A stretch of 64,000 nucleotides of DNA from Planctomycetota bacterium (lineage in GTDB: Bacteria > Planctomycetota > Planctomycetia > Pirellulales > Pirellulaceae): assembly GCA_963204915.1 (NCBI GenBank), contig CAUJHS010000061.1, positions 186,001-250,000 on the forward strand, read 5' to 3'. The notes beneath the pieces were generated by a model that did not search any database, was not told where the DNA came from, and saw only the letters and a list, made by a program, of their open reading frames with translations. Every line of letters starts with the position of its first letter. Position 1 is the first letter of the stretch. The position numbers and the translations under genes are program-made. Of the stretch, positions 8,808 through 18,132 are shown in pieces.

Positions 8808-10556
8808 ATGGCTACCGGGATGGGCGACTTTACTGAAATCCTGCTGCGCCGCGGGTCCATCAGCCGCGATCAATTGCAGGAAGCGCAGCGGATGGCGAAA
8901 AGCGGGCAGCAGAAAGTTGCCGATTGCTTGATTCAATTGGGTTACGCCACGGGCGAGGAAGTGGTGCGAGCCCTGGCGGAAGAAAACGCCTGCGAATACG
9001 TCGATCTTTCGGAAGTCAAAATCCCCGATGAGATCATCGAATTAGTTCCCGAGTCCGTAGCGCGCGAAAACGTAATTCTCCCGCTCCGAGTTGACGAGGA
9101 ACTCGACGCCGTCGTAGTCGTGGCCAGCGACCCGCAAGCCTATGAAATCTTTGAAAACTTGCGGTTCATCTTAAACAAGCGGGTCGAAGTCGCTCTTTCC
9201 CCCAAGGAAAGCATCTTAGAGTCAATCAATAAATATTACGGTCAGGTCGAAGGTGAATCGGCTGACTCGATGCTGCAAGAATTCACCGATACGGCCATCG
9301 ACTTTACCGAGACAGAAGAGGGGTCGATCAACCCCGATGAGGTGGTCGATGAAAACAGCGCCCCGATCATCAAGCTGGTCCACTTAATGATCAACGAAGC
9401 GCTCCAACTTCGCGCCTCGGACATTCACATCGAACCTTTCGAAGACCGCGTGCGCATCCGTTATCGCATCGACGGCGTGCTGCATGAGCGCGACAGCCCC
9501 CCCCGCCGGCTACTCGGGGCGATCATCTCGCGTATCAAGATTCTGGCGAAGATTGACATTGCTGAACGTCGGCGCCCCCAGGACGGGCGGATCAAAGTCA
9601 CCGCGGGCGATAAAGACCTCGACTTACGGGTGAGCGTCATCCCCACCAACCACGGCCAGTCCGTGGTCATGCGACTGCTGGATAAAGACAACATCAAAGT
9701 GGGGGTTCGGCAGCTCGGACTGTCGGAAGAGAACTTCCAAACCTTCCTCAACCTGATTCGCCGCCCGAACGGCATTATTCTCGTGACGGGTCCCACGGGG
9801 TCCGGCAAGACCACCACCTTGTATTCGGCGCTGAACTTTTTGAATCGCCCTGACCGGAAGATCATTACGGCGGAAGACCCCGTGGAATACTACCTGCCTG
9901 GCATCAATCAGGTGGAAGTGAAACATAATATCGGGCTCGACTTCGCACGGATCATTCGCGCCATGTTGCGTCAGGCGCCGAATATCATTCTGGTGGGTGA
10001 GATGCGTGATACTGAGACGGCTCAAATGGGAATCCAAGCCTCTCTTACTGGACACTTGGTATTTAGTACGCTACATACGAACGATGCGCCCAGCGCTGTG
10101 ACGCGCATGGTGGACATGGGCGTACCCAACTATCTGGTGGCAAGCAGCGTCGTGGCGGTGCTTGCGCAACGGTTAGTGCGCTTGATTTGCACCAAATGCA
10201 AGCAACCCTATAACCCCCCGCAGCATCTGCTGGACGCCGCCGGAATTACGCCGCAGATGGCGGCCGGCGCCTCGTTCGCCCGAGGAAAGGGCTGTAGTCA
10301 CTGCCAAAAGAATGGGTATCGCGGACGCCAGGGTATCTTCGAGCTGATGATGGTGACCGCCAAAGTGCGTGAGATGATTTTCGAGAATCGATCGTCGCAA
10401 GACATCAGAAAAACTGCCACAAGTCAAGGAATGAAAACGCTTTATGTCGACGGCATTCAAAAAGTATTGAACGGGGTGACCACTATCGAAGAAGTGTTCC
10501 GAACAGCCAAACGCACCGAGCAAGACGACGCCATTATGGCCGCGATGTACAAGTAA
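8808..10556 (+). CDS. PilB/GspE-type assembly ATPase (first copy)
   Basis: Hexameric cytoplasmic ATPase that powers pilin or pseudopilin assembly in type IV pilus and type II secretion systems. The 582-residue product starts at ATG 8808, where GGGAGA lies 7 nt upstream; the frame is open further upstream but lacks homology. It has an N-terminal GspE_N-like domain (10-145), then Walker A GPTGSGKTTT (328-337), Asp box ITAEDPVE (353-360), Walker B ILVGEMRD (394-401), His box TLHTNDA (421-427), and the tetracysteine zinc site C461xxC464 / C496xxC499 typical of GspE/PilB. It opens the pilus-like locus and is followed by pilT. Confidence 0.93.
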   Translation: MATGMGDFTEILLRRGSISRDQLQEAQRMAKSGQQKVADCLIQLGYATGEEVVRALAEENACEYVDLSEVKIPDEIIELVPESVARENVILPLRVDEELDAVVVVASDPQAYEIFENLRFILNKRVEVALSPKESILESINKYYGQVEGESADSMLQEFTDTAIDFTETEEGSINPDEVVDENSAPIIKLVHLMINEALQLRASDIHIEPFEDRVRIRYRIDGVLHERDSPPRRLLGAIISRIKILAKIDIAERRRPQDGRIKVTAGDKDLDLRVSVIPTNHGQSVVMRLLDKDNIKVGVRQLGLSEENFQTFLNLIRRPNGIILVTGPTGSGKTTTLYSALNFLNRPDRKIITAEDPVEYYLPGINQVEVKHNIGLDFARIIRAMLRQAPNIILVGEMRDTETAQMGIQASLTGHLVFSTLHTNDAPSAVTRMVDMGVPNYLVASSVVAVLAQRLVRLICTKCKQPYNPPQHLLDAAGITPQMAAGASFARGKGCSHCQKNGYRGRQGIFELMMVTAKVREMIFENRSSQDIRKTATSQGMKTLYVDGIQKVLNGVTTIEEVFRTAKRTEQDDAIMAAMYK

Positions 10557-10820
10557 GCGTGGTAAAGGAGGGGAAATTCGCATCTCCTGCTGAGATTTCC
10601 CTTGACGCGAGATCGACGAATCTCCATGGGCTGTGCGGTACGCCGTGCTTGCGGTGTATCGCGGTAACCCAAGGCCAACTCCCGGTTTGGCTTGTATTGA
10701 TTTATCACTGCGACCGGCAAGTCGGAAAACACATGATTTTCCAACTTTTTTCGTTTTCGGTCGCAGCGTGGTTTCTTTTCACCAATAATCTCATGGCCTA
10801 GCTCAGGCGGAGACGGATAC

Positions 10821-11930
10821 ATGGGCAATATTCTCATCGATAAGTTGTTGCAGGCGTGCGTTAAGCAAGGCGCCAGCGATATCCACATTACGGTGGGTCA
10901 GCCCCCCGTATTCCGCTTGCATGGCCGCATGCGCAAGCTCGAAACGAAAGTACTCGAGCCGGAAGACACCGTCGCTTTGATGAAAAGCATCACCCCCGAA
11001 CGGTGCCAGAAAGAACTACAGGAGAAAGGGGGAAGCGACTTTGGGTTCGCCTTTGGCGACTTGGCCCGGTTCCGTGTGTCGATTTTTCGACAACGCGGCT
11101 ACATCGCCATGGTGTTACGGCAGATTCCCAACACCTTGCTGACGTTCGAGCAGTTGGGAACGCCGCCGGCCATCGCCAGTCTGTGTATGCGGCCGCGCGG
11201 CTTGTTTTTGGTCACCGGGCCGACCGGTTCGGGCAAAAGCACCACGCTGGCCAGCATGATCAATTACATCAACGAGACGATCGATCACCACATTATTACG
11301 ATCGAAGATCCCATTGAGTTTTACCATTACCATAAAAAGTCCACCGTCAATCAGCGCGAAGTTCATACCGACGTGCCGAGCTTCTCGGACGCAATTCGTC
11401 GCGCGTTGCGCCAAGATCCGGATGTGATCCTCGTCGGCGAAATGCGCGACTTGGAAACCATCGAAGCGGCCATTACCGCCGCGGAAACGGGCCACTTGGT
11501 GTTTGGCACGCTCCACACCACGGGCGCACAAGGCACGGTGAACCGCATTATCGACGCCTTTCCGACCAATCAGCAGGAGCAAATTCGTACGCAACTTTCG
11601 ACGTCGATTATCGGCGTGCTGTCGCAAACGCTCTTGCCCAAGATTGGCGGCGGCCGCGTGGCGGCTTATGAAGTGCTCGTCGTGACGGCGGCGATTGGCA
11701 ACCTGATTCGCGAGAACAAAACCTTCCGCATCACGTCCGCCATTCAAACGGGCGCCAAATACGGCATGCAACTGCTCGACGACCACCTTTTCCGCCTGTG
11801 GCGCGAAGAGAAATGCAGCGCCGAAGAGGTGTTGATGAAGGCCCAGAATCAGGACGATTTAGCCAAGCGCATCGCCAACGCCCAGAAGGGCATGTTCGAC
11901 GATGACGAAGAAGGCGAAGATCAGCATTAA
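10821..11930 (+). CDS. pilT: PilT-type twitching/retraction ATPase
   Basis: Cytoplasmic ATPase that depolymerises type IV pili. The 369-residue length, lack of the GspE_N domain and lack of the zinc site separate it from the PilB homologues on either side. Seen are Walker [10 protein letters not shown] (133-141), Asp box TIEDPIEF, Walker B ILVGEMRD (203-210), and His box GTLHTTGA. The PilT hallmark AIRNLIRE reads AIGNLIRE here (residues 291-298), an Arg-to-Gly change in a motif known to be needed for retraction in other PilTs. The start ATG 10821 has GGAG about 9 nt upstream. The gene lies 264 nt after the first PilB and 426 nt before the second. The acidic tail is unremarkable. Confidence 0.93.
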   Translation: MGNILIDKLLQACVKQGASDIHITVGQPPVFRLHGRMRKLETKVLEPEDTVALMKSITPERCQKELQEKGGSDFGFAFGDLARFRVSIFRQRGYIAMVLRQIPNTLLTFEQLGTPPAIASLCMRPRGLFLVTGPTGSGKSTTLASMINYINETIDHHIITIEDPIEFYHYHKKSTVNQREVHTDVPSFSDAIRRALRQDPDVILVGEMRDLETIEAAITAAETGHLVFGTLHTTGAQGTVNRIIDAFPTNQQEQIRTQLSTSIIGVLSQTLLPKIGGGRVAAYEVLVVTAAIGNLIRENKTFRITSAIQTGAKYGMQLLDDHLFRLWREEKCSAEEVLMKAQNQDDLAKRIANAQKGMFDDDEEGEDQH

Positions 11931-12356
11931 GATTCGAATACCGGAACAGATTGTCACCATCCCACAACCCAAAGAGGCTCCTTCTCACGAGGACTGTTTG
12001 ACTGACGGCGAACCGCCCTGAGACCACCAACTCAACGTAACCCCTACGGAATCATCGTCTGGCATAATTTCACGATTCTTTTCTTCCTTGACGTTGCCGT
12101 GGGTTTTCGTTGAGCGATTGCAGAGCGACTCGCTTCGTTTGTGTCCCTGGGCCGGCCGCCCTGCAACGGGTCAAGTTTGCCAAGACCACCGTTAGCGTCA
12201 CGTTTGTGAAGTCGGGCGGTGAGTCAATACTTCACGTTGTTCGTAGCCAGCAAAATTCGATGACGCTAGACCGCGTCGCTTTGAACGCTGGCTCCGCACA
12301 ACGAGCCACGATTTCGCGCTAATTCACCATCCTGCTTTTCCGCGTTCGGTAAACCT
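11931..12356. other. Non-coding gap between pilT and the second PilB/GspE gene
   Basis: This 426-nt stretch has no supported gene. Short open frames have no recognisable sequence or ribosome-binding site. It contains TTGACG at about 12089-12094 but no good -10 at 16-18 bp. It may hold a separate promoter for the second ATPase-GspF-pseudopilin set. Confidence 0.4.
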
Positions 12357-14075
12357 ATGGCAGTCCGTAAGATCGGTCAGATTCTCGTTGACTTGGGCTA
12401 CATCGACGACGACCAGTTGGAAATGCTGCTCGAGGAGCAGCGTCAGAACCCCGGCGAATTGCTCGGAAAAATCGCCGAGGAAATGGGACTGGTCAGCGAC
12501 GAGCAAGTCGCGCAAGCCCTTGCGGAGCAGATGGGGCTGCAAACGGTCGACCTGACCGAAATGAAACTGCCGCAAGAGACGCTCGCCCTCGTGTCCGATG
12601 CGATGGCTCAGTTGTATCGGGTGATTCCGCTCCAACTGGCGGGCAACACGCTCACCGTCGCCACGTGCGATCCGCAAAACCTGCAAATCGTCGATGAGCT
12701 GCGCACCTTCCTTGGTTACGACATCGACATGGTCGTGGCCACCGAACATCAGGTCCAGCAGTTGATTGACAAGTTCTACTCCTCCGATACCGAAAGCGTC
12801 GAGTCGATCATTCGCGATTTGGAAAACGATGAAGACTTGAAGAAGCAAGCCGCCGCATTCATGGGCGACGGGCCAATCGACCTCTCCGAAGTCGAACAAC
12901 TGGCCGATAGCCAGCCGGTGCGCAAACTGCTCAACATGGTGCTGCTGCTGGCCATTAAAGATCACGCCAGCGACATTCACTTCGAGCCGTTTGAAGACGA
13001 ATTCCGGATTCGCATCAAAGCCGACGGCGTGTTGTTCGAAATGGTTCCGCCGCCGCGCCACTTGGCGTTCGCCATTACCACGCGCATCAAAGTGATGGCC
13101 AATTTGGACATCGCCGAGCGGCGCCTGCCTCAGGACGGTCGTATTGAGTTGACGGTCGGCGGCCACCCGGTCGATTTGCGCGTCAGCGTGCTTCCCACCA
13201 TGTTCGGCGAGAGCGTGGTCATGCGAATTCTCGACCGCTCCGTCGTGTCGCTCGACTTGAAGAAGGTCGGCATGCATGAGGAGACGCTGCAAGAGTTCCG
13301 CGAAGTCATCCAAAAGCCCAACGGCATTGTGTTGGTGACGGGCCCGACCGGCTCGGGCAAAACCACCACGTTGTATTCCGCGCTCAGCGAGTTGAACGAG
13401 ATTTCCGACAAGCTGATTACCACGGAAGACCCCGTCGAGTACGACATTGACGGCATCATCCAAATCCCCATCGATCATGAAATTGGCGTGACGTTCGCCG
13501 CGTGCCTACGGGCCATTTTGCGGCAAGACCCCGACATTATCCTCGTGGGCGAAATTCGCGACGTAGAGACCGCCGAAATCGCGGTGCAGGCTTCGCTCAC
13601 CGGGCACATGGTGTTCAGCACGCTCCACACGAACGACGCGCCCAGCACCATCACCCGGTTGAAAGACATGGGCGTTCCCACGTTTCTTATCACCGCCACC
13701 GTGGAAGCGATTCTCGCGCAGCGGCTGGTGCGCCGCGTGTGCCCGCAATGCCGCGAACAAATCGAACCGTCGGAAGACACGATCATGCAGTTCCGTATCA
13801 GCGGGTACGAGCCGGACGGCAAGCCGTTTTTCCGCGGCCGCGGATGCGAGCACTGCAATAACACGGGCTATAAAGGCCGGGTCGGCTTATTCGAGTTGAT
13901 GATCATCGACGACGACCTGCGCGACATGATCATGGCCAACGCCTCGATCGACGCGATGCGCGACGCCGCGAAACAAAAAGGCATGGTCCCCCTGCGCGAC
14001 GCCGGCATCAATTACATGCACCAAGGCGTCACGACCGCCGAGGAAGTCCTGTCAGAAACCATTGTCGAAGCGTGA
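12357..14075 (+). CDS. PilB/GspE-type assembly ATPase (second copy)
   Basis: A second secretion/pilus assembly ATPase, 572 residues, clearly paralogous to the product of 8808. The N-terminal GspE_N domain (1-140, beginning KIGQILVDLGYIDDDQLEMLL) is followed by Walker A GPTGSGKTTT (329-338), Asp box TTEDPVEY, Walker B ILVGEIRD, His box TLHTNDA and zinc-site cysteines C462xxC465 / C497xxC500. All catalytic boxes are intact. It sits 59 nt before the gspF-like gene, so it is the likelier direct partner of that platform protein, while the first copy is grouped with pilT. Confidence 0.93.
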   Translation: MAVRKIGQILVDLGYIDDDQLEMLLEEQRQNPGELLGKIAEEMGLVSDEQVAQALAEQMGLQTVDLTEMKLPQETLALVSDAMAQLYRVIPLQLAGNTLTVATCDPQNLQIVDELRTFLGYDIDMVVATEHQVQQLIDKFYSSDTESVESIIRDLENDEDLKKQAAAFMGDGPIDLSEVEQLADSQPVRKLLNMVLLLAIKDHASDIHFEPFEDEFRIRIKADGVLFEMVPPPRHLAFAITTRIKVMANLDIAERRLPQDGRIELTVGGHPVDLRVSVLPTMFGESVVMRILDRSVVSLDLKKVGMHEETLQEFREVIQKPNGIVLVTGPTGSGKTTTLYSALSELNEISDKLITTEDPVEYDIDGIIQIPIDHEIGVTFAACLRAILRQDPDIILVGEIRDVETAEIAVQASLTGHMVFSTLHTNDAPSTITRLKDMGVPTFLITATVEAILAQRLVRRVCPQCREQIEPSEDTIMQFRISGYEPDGKPFFRGRGCEHCNNTGYKGRVGLFELMIIDDDLRDMIMANASIDAMRDAAKQKGMVPLRDAGINYMHQGVTTAEEVLSETIVEA

Positions 14076-14134
14076 TGCTCGACGCCTGACTCCCACGATA
14101 CACACATATCCCCCACTGATCCGAGGTCGCTCTT

Positions 14135-15532
14135 ATGCCTACTTTTCAATTCGAAGCGCGCGACACGATGGGGAATCCCATCGAGGACGTGATTGAAGCG
14201 CAGACCGAAGATGAAGCCCTGGCCACGATTCGGCAAATGGGCTACTTCGTCACCCGCATCTCGGTCAAAAAAGGCCGCGGCGGCGCCGAGAAAAAGGGCG
14301 GCAAGAAAAAGCGGGGCTTCTCCATTGGCGGCGCCAGCAGCAAGGTGATGACCACCTTCACCCGGCAGTTGGCCATTCTGCAAGACGCCGGTCTGCCGAT
14401 TCTTCGCAGCTTGCGAATCTTGGAGCAACAATCCAAAGGCGGCGCCTTGAAGGTGGCGCTGGGCGATGTCTGCGATGAAATCGAATCGGGCTCCACGCTA
14501 TCGGAAGCGATGGCGAAGTCGCCCAAGATCTTCAGCCGCCTGTACATCAACATGATCAAAGCGGGCGAAGCCGGCGGCGCCCTCGAATTGATTCTTCAGC
14601 GCTTGGCCGACTTCATGGAACGCGGCCAGGAAATTCGCCGCAAGGTGAAAGGCGCTTTGATCTATCCCGTGATCGTGGTCATGGTGGCCGTGGGTATTCT
14701 CACGTTCATCATGCTCAAGATCGTGCCGGCCTTCGCGGAAATGTTCGCCGAGTTCGAGTTCGAGCTGCCCAAAATGACGGTCATGCTCATCAATATCTCG
14801 AACAAGACGGTGATGTACTGGTACTTGATCCCCTCGATTCCGTTTTCGATTTGGTTGAGCGTCAAGCTGTTGCGCAAGTTCCGCGCGGGGCGCATGGCCT
14901 GGGACTTATTCATCATGCGGCTGCCCATCTTCGGCGGCCTGGTGGAGAAGAACATCATGGCCCGCACGACCCGCACCTTGGGCACCCTGGTTTCCAGCGG
15001 CGTGCCCATTTTGGAAGCGTTGTCCATTACGAAGGAGACGTCGAACAACGGCATGTTCGAGCGGATGTACGGAAAAATCACGGAGGCCATTCGCGAAGGC
15101 GAAACGATCGCCAAGCCGATGCGCATCCATTCGCGGCCGCCGTTCCATCCGTTGTGTTTGGCCATTTGGATTACCGTAGGCTGCGCGCCCATTTTGTTCG
15201 CCTTGGCCGTGGCCGAGTTGGTCAACATGCAAACGCTTCCCATTGCGGCCGCCGGCGCCGCCGTGGGGGCAGGCTGGTATCTCATCACCATGAAGAAGCC
15301 CATCGCCGAAGAAATGGTGGTCAACATGGTGGACGTGGGTGAAGAGACGGGCGAACTCGACACGATGCTGTACAAAGTGGCCGACTACTTTGACGACGAA
15401 GTTCGCACCATGACCGACGGTCTTATGAAACTCATGGAGCCGCTCATGATCGTGTTCCTCGGCGGCGCCGTCGGCTTCATCGTTATCGCGCTCTTCTTGC
15501 CGCTCGTGGCTTTGATTCAAAACCTGACCTAA
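14135..15532 (+). CDS. GspF/PilC-type inner-membrane platform protein with an inserted membrane segment
   Basis: Polytopic membrane protein that couples the assembly ATPase to the pseudopilus, 465 residues. There are two repeats of the T2SSF domain: the first around 70-200 (FTRQLAILQDAGLPILRSLRILEQQ, then helix KGALIYPVIVVMVAVGILTF) and the second from 274 to the end (ARTTRTLGTLVSSGVPILEALSIT, then VGEETGELDTMLYKVADYFDDEV and a final helix). In the second repeat, between GETIAKP and EEMVVNMVDVGEETG, about 59 residues (331-389) are inserted with two hydrophobic stretches, CLAIWITVGCAPILFALAVA and PIAAAGAAVGAGWYLI. Usual GspF/PilC proteins are about 400 residues and have only a short loop there. 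GAGG lies 8 nt before the ATG. Confidence 0.92.
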   Translation: MPTFQFEARDTMGNPIEDVIEAQTEDEALATIRQMGYFVTRISVKKGRGGAEKKGGKKKRGFSIGGASSKVMTTFTRQLAILQDAGLPILRSLRILEQQSKGGALKVALGDVCDEIESGSTLSEAMAKSPKIFSRLYINMIKAGEAGGALELILQRLADFMERGQEIRRKVKGALIYPVIVVMVAVGILTFIMLKIVPAFAEMFAEFEFELPKMTVMLINISNKTVMYWYLIPSIPFSIWLSVKLLRKFRAGRMAWDLFIMRLPIFGGLVEKNIMARTTRTLGTLVSSGVPILEALSITKETSNNGMFERMYGKITEAIREGETIAKPMRIHSRPPFHPLCLAIWITVGCAPILFALAVAELVNMQTLPIAAAGAAVGAGWYLITMKKPIAEEMVVNMVDVGEETGELDTMLYKVADYFDDEVRTMTDGLMKLMEPLMIVFLGGAVGFIVIALFLPLVALIQNLT

Positions 15533-15545
15533 CCCCGTCGAAGTT

Positions 15546-15565
15546 CCGCCGTCGGGCGGTTCTTC
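15546..15565 (+). terminator. Small hairpin with T-rich tail after the gspF-like gene
   Basis: CCGCC-GTCG-GGCGG followed by TTCTTCC lies 14 nt after the stop. The stem is only 5 bp, so it is more plausibly a partial attenuator between the platform gene and the pseudopilin genes than a strong terminator. Confidence 0.3.
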
Positions 15566-15589
15566 CACGCAATGCCTGATTGTCGACCA

Positions 15590-15625
15590 ACTCCCGCGTG
15601 CGTCATCGCACGACCGCGCGGGAGT
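15590..15625 (+). other. Stem-loop in the leader of the first pseudopilin gene
   Basis: The arms actcccgcg (15590-15598) and cgcgggagt (15617-15625) are perfectly complementary, and the interior holds a second small stem TGCG-TCAT-CGCA. The structure ends 78 nt before the first pseudopilin ATG and could stabilise or punctuate the transcript. Confidence 0.4.
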
Positions 15626-15703
15626 GTGAATACCCAGGAAACACGTTCCCCCGTGGACTCCAATTAACGCCTTCGCGCGTGGCATCACCCAAGGAACTTC
15701 CCC

Positions 15704-16717
15704 ATGCAATCCCCTCGACGTCCAAGCGCCGGCTTCACGCTGGTGGAAATGCTGGTGGTGATCGCCATCATCGGCGTGCTCGCCGCGATTGGCATTCCCG
15801 CCATTTACGGGGCCTTGATCCGCGCCCGGCAAGCCGCCATCGCGGCCGATATCGCCCAGCTCGAAATGTCGGTGGAAGCCTACAAGAACAAATACGGCGA
15901 CTACCCACCGAACTTTCTGGAGTTGTATACCACGGCGCACACGGCAGGCTCGCCCGACCAGGCCTGGGCCACCACGATCCTCGCGCGGCACTTAAAGCGG
16001 ATCAACCGGCAGGCGAAGTCAGCCGGTGCGGCGGCGGGCGTTGACTTGCGACACCCCTTAAACGTGGTCGATCCGAAAGATAACTCGCTGTTTCTGCTCA
16101 AGGACCCTCCGTCGAGCACTGCGATCACATCGGATCCTGCCGCCATGGTGAGTTACATTGATCCCGCGGAAGCACTGGTCCTTTGGCTCGGTGGTTTGAG
16201 CGCCAACCCGCAGTATCCGTTGACCGGCGCCGGTGGGCCATTGACGATTGACACCAGCACGATGATGTTCCTGCATCCGGACCTGCGCCGCGAAACCGCC
16301 ATCCACGAATTCAAAGCCGACCGGTTAAAAGATTACGACGGCGACGGACTGTACGAATACTATCCGCCCTCAGGCTCGCGCGTGCCCTATGCGTATTTCG
16401 ACAGCCGGTTCTACGACAACGGCTGGGCGGAGTTCAGCATGGCCCAAGTTCCCGGCAAAGTGCGACCCTACGTGACGACCGCCGCTGCTGGCGCCTTGGC
16501 CTACGCCAATCCGCAAAAGTTTCAGATTATGTGTGCGGGGTTGGATGAGAACTACGGCGATGGCTTCTCCCGAACCGTAAGCAACCCGCCGGTGGATCGC
16601 AAGATGTATCCGACCGGCGCGGCGATTCCCGCCAGCAACGTCTCGGCGTACGCGCGCGAAGACTTGGACAATCTGTCGAACTTCAGCACGGGAATTTTTG
16701 AAGACAAGTTGCCGTAA
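15704..16717 (+). CDS. Prepilin-type protein 1 (type II secretion pseudopilin-like, GspG-like N-terminus)
   Basis: Class III signal protein exported through prepilin peptidase. The short basic leader MQSPRRPSAG is followed by FTLVEMLVVIAIIGVLAAIGI, with cleavage expected after G10 and Glu at +5. The next helix (IRARQAAIAADIAQLEMSVEAYKNKYGDYPP) is the alpha-1C pattern of GspG-type major pseudopilins. At 337 residues it is more than twice the usual GspG length. The remaining domain includes an EF-hand-like loop KDYDGDGLYEYYPP (D-x-D-x-D-G-x-x-E), consistent with calcium binding. It is the first of five pilin-like genes in this run and is likely co-transcribed with gspF. Confidence 0.85.
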   Translation: MQSPRRPSAGFTLVEMLVVIAIIGVLAAIGIPAIYGALIRARQAAIAADIAQLEMSVEAYKNKYGDYPPNFLELYTTAHTAGSPDQAWATTILARHLKRINRQAKSAGAAAGVDLRHPLNVVDPKDNSLFLLKDPPSSTAITSDPAAMVSYIDPAEALVLWLGGLSANPQYPLTGAGGPLTIDTSTMMFLHPDLRRETAIHEFKADRLKDYDGDGLYEYYPPSGSRVPYAYFDSRFYDNGWAEFSMAQVPGKVRPYVTTAAAGALAYANPQKFQIMCAGLDENYGDGFSRTVSNPPVDRKMYPTGAAIPASNVSAYAREDLDNLSNFSTGIFEDKLP

Positions 16718-16719
16718 CC

Positions 16720-16829
16720 CAAAGTAGGTCACTCGCTCCGCGAGTGACTCACCGGCTTCCGCGAAGAAGCTGCAATGCCTGCTTGGTTCACCAGCGGGTG
16801 GTCACTCGGGAAGCGAGTGACCTACTTTG
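16720..16829. repeat. REP-like palindrome pair with 18-bp inverted ends
   Basis: The perfect 18-bp inverted repeat caaagtaggtcactcgct (16720-16737) / agcgagtgacctactttg (16812-16829) bounds 110 bp between pseudopilins 1 and 2. Each end also folds on itself: gtcactcgc-tcc-gcgagtgac on the left and ggtcactcg-ggaag-cgagtgacc on the right. Two facing palindromes are the architecture of REP doublets (BIMEs) or very small non-autonomous elements. No target duplication was seen. Confidence 0.65.
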
Positions 16830-16859
16830 TGCTTGTTGTTTCACGCACCAGGAACCGAC

Positions 16860-18128
16860 ATGTTTTCGCCTCATACACTTTGGAACGATGTCATGAAGCG
16901 TCGCGCCGCGGTCGCCGCGCGCGGGGCGTTTACGCTCGTCGAGTTGCTGGTGGTGATCATGATCATCGGCATCCTGGCGTCGCTCACCACGTTCGCGCTC
17001 ATGGACGCGCAGCAAGAAGCGCGCGCCGCCCGCACGAGAGCGCAAATCGAAAAGATTCACGAACTGTTGATGGTCCGCTACGAGGCCTATCGCACCCGCC
17101 CCGTGCAAGCCGCTGTAAACCCTGCACGTCGCGCCATTCCGGAACTTGCAGCGGTCGATCGCTTGAACGCCATGCGGGAACTCATGCGCATGGAAATGCC
17201 GGAACGCATTACCGATCTGCTTTTTTCCGGCGAGCAACAGGCCGACTATTCGCTGGATCCGGCGTTCACCATTCAGCCCGCGCCCACCGCTACGGGGCTA
17301 ACCGCGTTTCCTTCGTTGTTTCTGAGTTACCGGCGGCGCATTGCAACGGCCGGGAGTTGGACGCCCGAGAACCAACAAGCCGAATGCTTGTACATGATTC
17401 TTGCCTCGATTCAAGACGGCACGCGCAATGGCTTGGACTTTTTCAAGGACAACGAAATCGGCGACATTGACGGCGACGGCATGCCGGAAGTGTGGGACGG
17501 TTGGGGCCGCCCGATTCGCTTTCTCCGCTGGGCGCCGGGCTTCTCCTCGCCGCTGCAAAACCCTGCCGACCTTCAGGCCGATCCGTTTGACATATTGAAG
17601 GTCGATCCACGCTGGAAGAACGATAACGCCAGCGACCGCCATTACCCCGACGACCGCTCCAGCGAATATCCGGTCGGATCGCCCCCGCAGTATGCGCAAG
17701 CCGACAACCCCTACCAGCTTTTCCCGCTGGTTTACTCGGCAGGGCCAGATGGTTTTTATCACATCGTGGTGGACCAGTTCGGAGCCCTCACCGCCAGCAG
17801 CGATGACGACGACTTCAACGACAACAACAACGGGCTGTTCGCTAATGGAACGGCGTTGTTGTACTACTCGCAAACCTACACCGGCGCCTACAAGGCGTAC
17901 ACCCCGCCGCCCAATTATCCGCCGCCGGCCTGGCCGACCAAGCTGCAATCGCCAAGTCCGCCGCGGTTTCCCAATACCTGGCGGCTGTGGACCGACGCGC
18001 CGCCGAACGACCCCTACGTGATTTTGCCAGGACTCACGGTGCGCATCGGCGCTCGCTATGACATGGTCAATAGCTCCCTGACCGGCGCGGACGACAACAT
18101 TGACAACCATACTTTAGCGGTGCAGTAA
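16860..18128 (+). CDS. Prepilin-type protein 2 (pseudopilin-like)
   Basis: A secreted pilin-like protein of 422 residues. The N-terminus carries RGAFTLVELLVVIMIIGILASLTTFALM, so Ala rather than Gly precedes the cleaved bond and Glu is at +5. ATG 16860 follows AGGAA by 5 nt. ATG 16893, giving MKRRAAVAARGAFTLVE with a shorter leader, is an equally plausible start. The protein is far longer than ordinary minor pseudopilins. It includes an EF-hand-like loop DIDGDGMPEVWDGWGRP and Pro/Tyr-rich stretches near 380-400. It begins 30 nt after the REP-like pair and ends 4 nt before the next gene, so the two are translationally close. Confidence 0.82.
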   Translation: MFSPHTLWNDVMKRRAAVAARGAFTLVELLVVIMIIGILASLTTFALMDAQQEARAARTRAQIEKIHELLMVRYEAYRTRPVQAAVNPARRAIPELAAVDRLNAMRELMRMEMPERITDLLFSGEQQADYSLDPAFTIQPAPTATGLTAFPSLFLSYRRRIATAGSWTPENQQAECLYMILASIQDGTRNGLDFFKDNEIGDIDGDGMPEVWDGWGRPIRFLRWAPGFSSPLQNPADLQADPFDILKVDPRWKNDNASDRHYPDDRSSEYPVGSPPQYAQADNPYQLFPLVYSAGPDGFYHIVVDQFGALTASSDDDDFNDNNNGLFANGTALLYYSQTYTGAYKAYTPPPNYPPPAWPTKLQSPSPPRFPNTWRLWTDAPPNDPYVILPGLTVRIGARYDMVNSSLTGADDNIDNHTLAVQ

Positions 18129-18132
18129 CGCC

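Noticed and set aside
12324-13478. A 384-residue open frame antisense to the second PilB/GspE
   Set aside because: It is a shadow of a well-supported gene in high-G+C sequence. The antisense product has no domain and no ribosome-binding site.
14906-15991. A 361-residue open frame antisense across gspF and prepilin 1
   Set aside because: It spans two supported genes on the other strand and has a biased His/Arg composition typical of shadow frames.
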